This document shows positions 24,113 through 24,115 of a stretch of DNA of 24,115 nt, piece after piece; position 1 is the first letter of the stretch; the number at the start of each line of letters is the position of its first letter. Below the pieces are notes generated by a model. The model saw nothing but the letters and a program-made list of their open reading frames with translations. It did not search any database and had not been told where the DNA came from. Source of the DNA: an uncultured Prevotella sp. (GTDB lineage: Bacteria; Bacteroidota; Bacteroidia; Bacteroidales; Bacteroidaceae); NCBI RefSeq assembly GCF_900549175.1, contig NZ_URNN01000036.1:1-24115 (forward strand), written 5' to 3'. Position numbers and translations under genes: made by a program.

Positions 24113-24115
24113 CAA

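Noticed and set aside
23943..24115. RNA gene or attachment site at the window end
   Set aside because: Short dyads are present but no tRNA-like cloverleaf, repeated core or integrase gene can be seen.

Overview
The window looks like chromosomal DNA of a Bacteroidales bacterium, most likely a Prevotella-like member. The evidence is the gene content (GH92, GH43, GH2 and GH106 hydrolases, a PL1 pectate lyase, AAA-ATPase/PD-(D/E)XK proteins, a GIN-domain lipoprotein with an ECF sigma/anti-sigma pair), the near absence of Shine-Dalgarno sequences, several TAnnTTTG '-7' promoter boxes in AT-rich gaps, and short secreted proteins ending in K-G-(I/L)-Y-I-x-N-G-K-K-V. The species cannot be named from this sequence.

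Layout. (1) 1-110: the last codons of a secreted protein and its terminator. (2) 163-380: a 42-codon relic of an AAA-ATPase gene (minus strand) with a 33-bp tandem repeat upstream. (3) 406-3060 (minus): a transmembrane one-component regulator with signal peptide, LamG-like and Kelch-like periplasmic sensor, one membrane helix, and a cytoplasmic SARP-like winged helix plus BTAD-like helical domain. It is divergent from (4) 3250-7639 (plus): a GH92 family hydrolase and a CBM6-GH43-CBM6-like hydrolase. The shared 189-bp gap holds concentric palindromes and an 11-bp-phased direct repeat that could be operators. (5) 7654-7720: a perfect 31-bp-stem hairpin between convergent genes, then (minus) a complete AAA-ATPase_like/PDDEXK gene. 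(6) 9669-15730 (plus): GH2 and GH106 hydrolases. (7) 15894-17975 (plus): ptb-buk, the phosphotransbutyrylase/butyrate kinase pair, closed by a hairpin built from GCAAAG-type repeats. (8) 18150-20993 (plus): GIN-domain lipoprotein with a recent 41-residue tandem duplication, ECF sigma factor, putative anti-sigma factor and a small secreted protein, ending in a terminator. (9) 21107-23884 (plus): a small secreted protein and a multidomain PL1 pectate lyase. The last 230 bases hold only small inverted repeats.

How they may work together. GH106 (alpha-L-rhamnosidase), GH2 (beta-galactosidase type), GH43 (arabinofuranosidase/xylosidase type) and PL1 (pectate lyase) fit breakdown of pectin, including rhamnogalacturonan side chains. 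GH92 would add an alpha-mannosidase-type activity. No SusC/SusD pair lies in the window, so this is either part of a larger polysaccharide utilisation locus or a loose group of CAZyme genes. The Kelch/SARP protein is the obvious candidate regulator of the GH92-GH43 unit. ptb-buk would make ATP from an acyl-CoA by releasing butyrate or branched short-chain acids. The most novel-looking element is the membrane-spanning Kelch-SARP regulator with its dyad-rich divergent promoter region.
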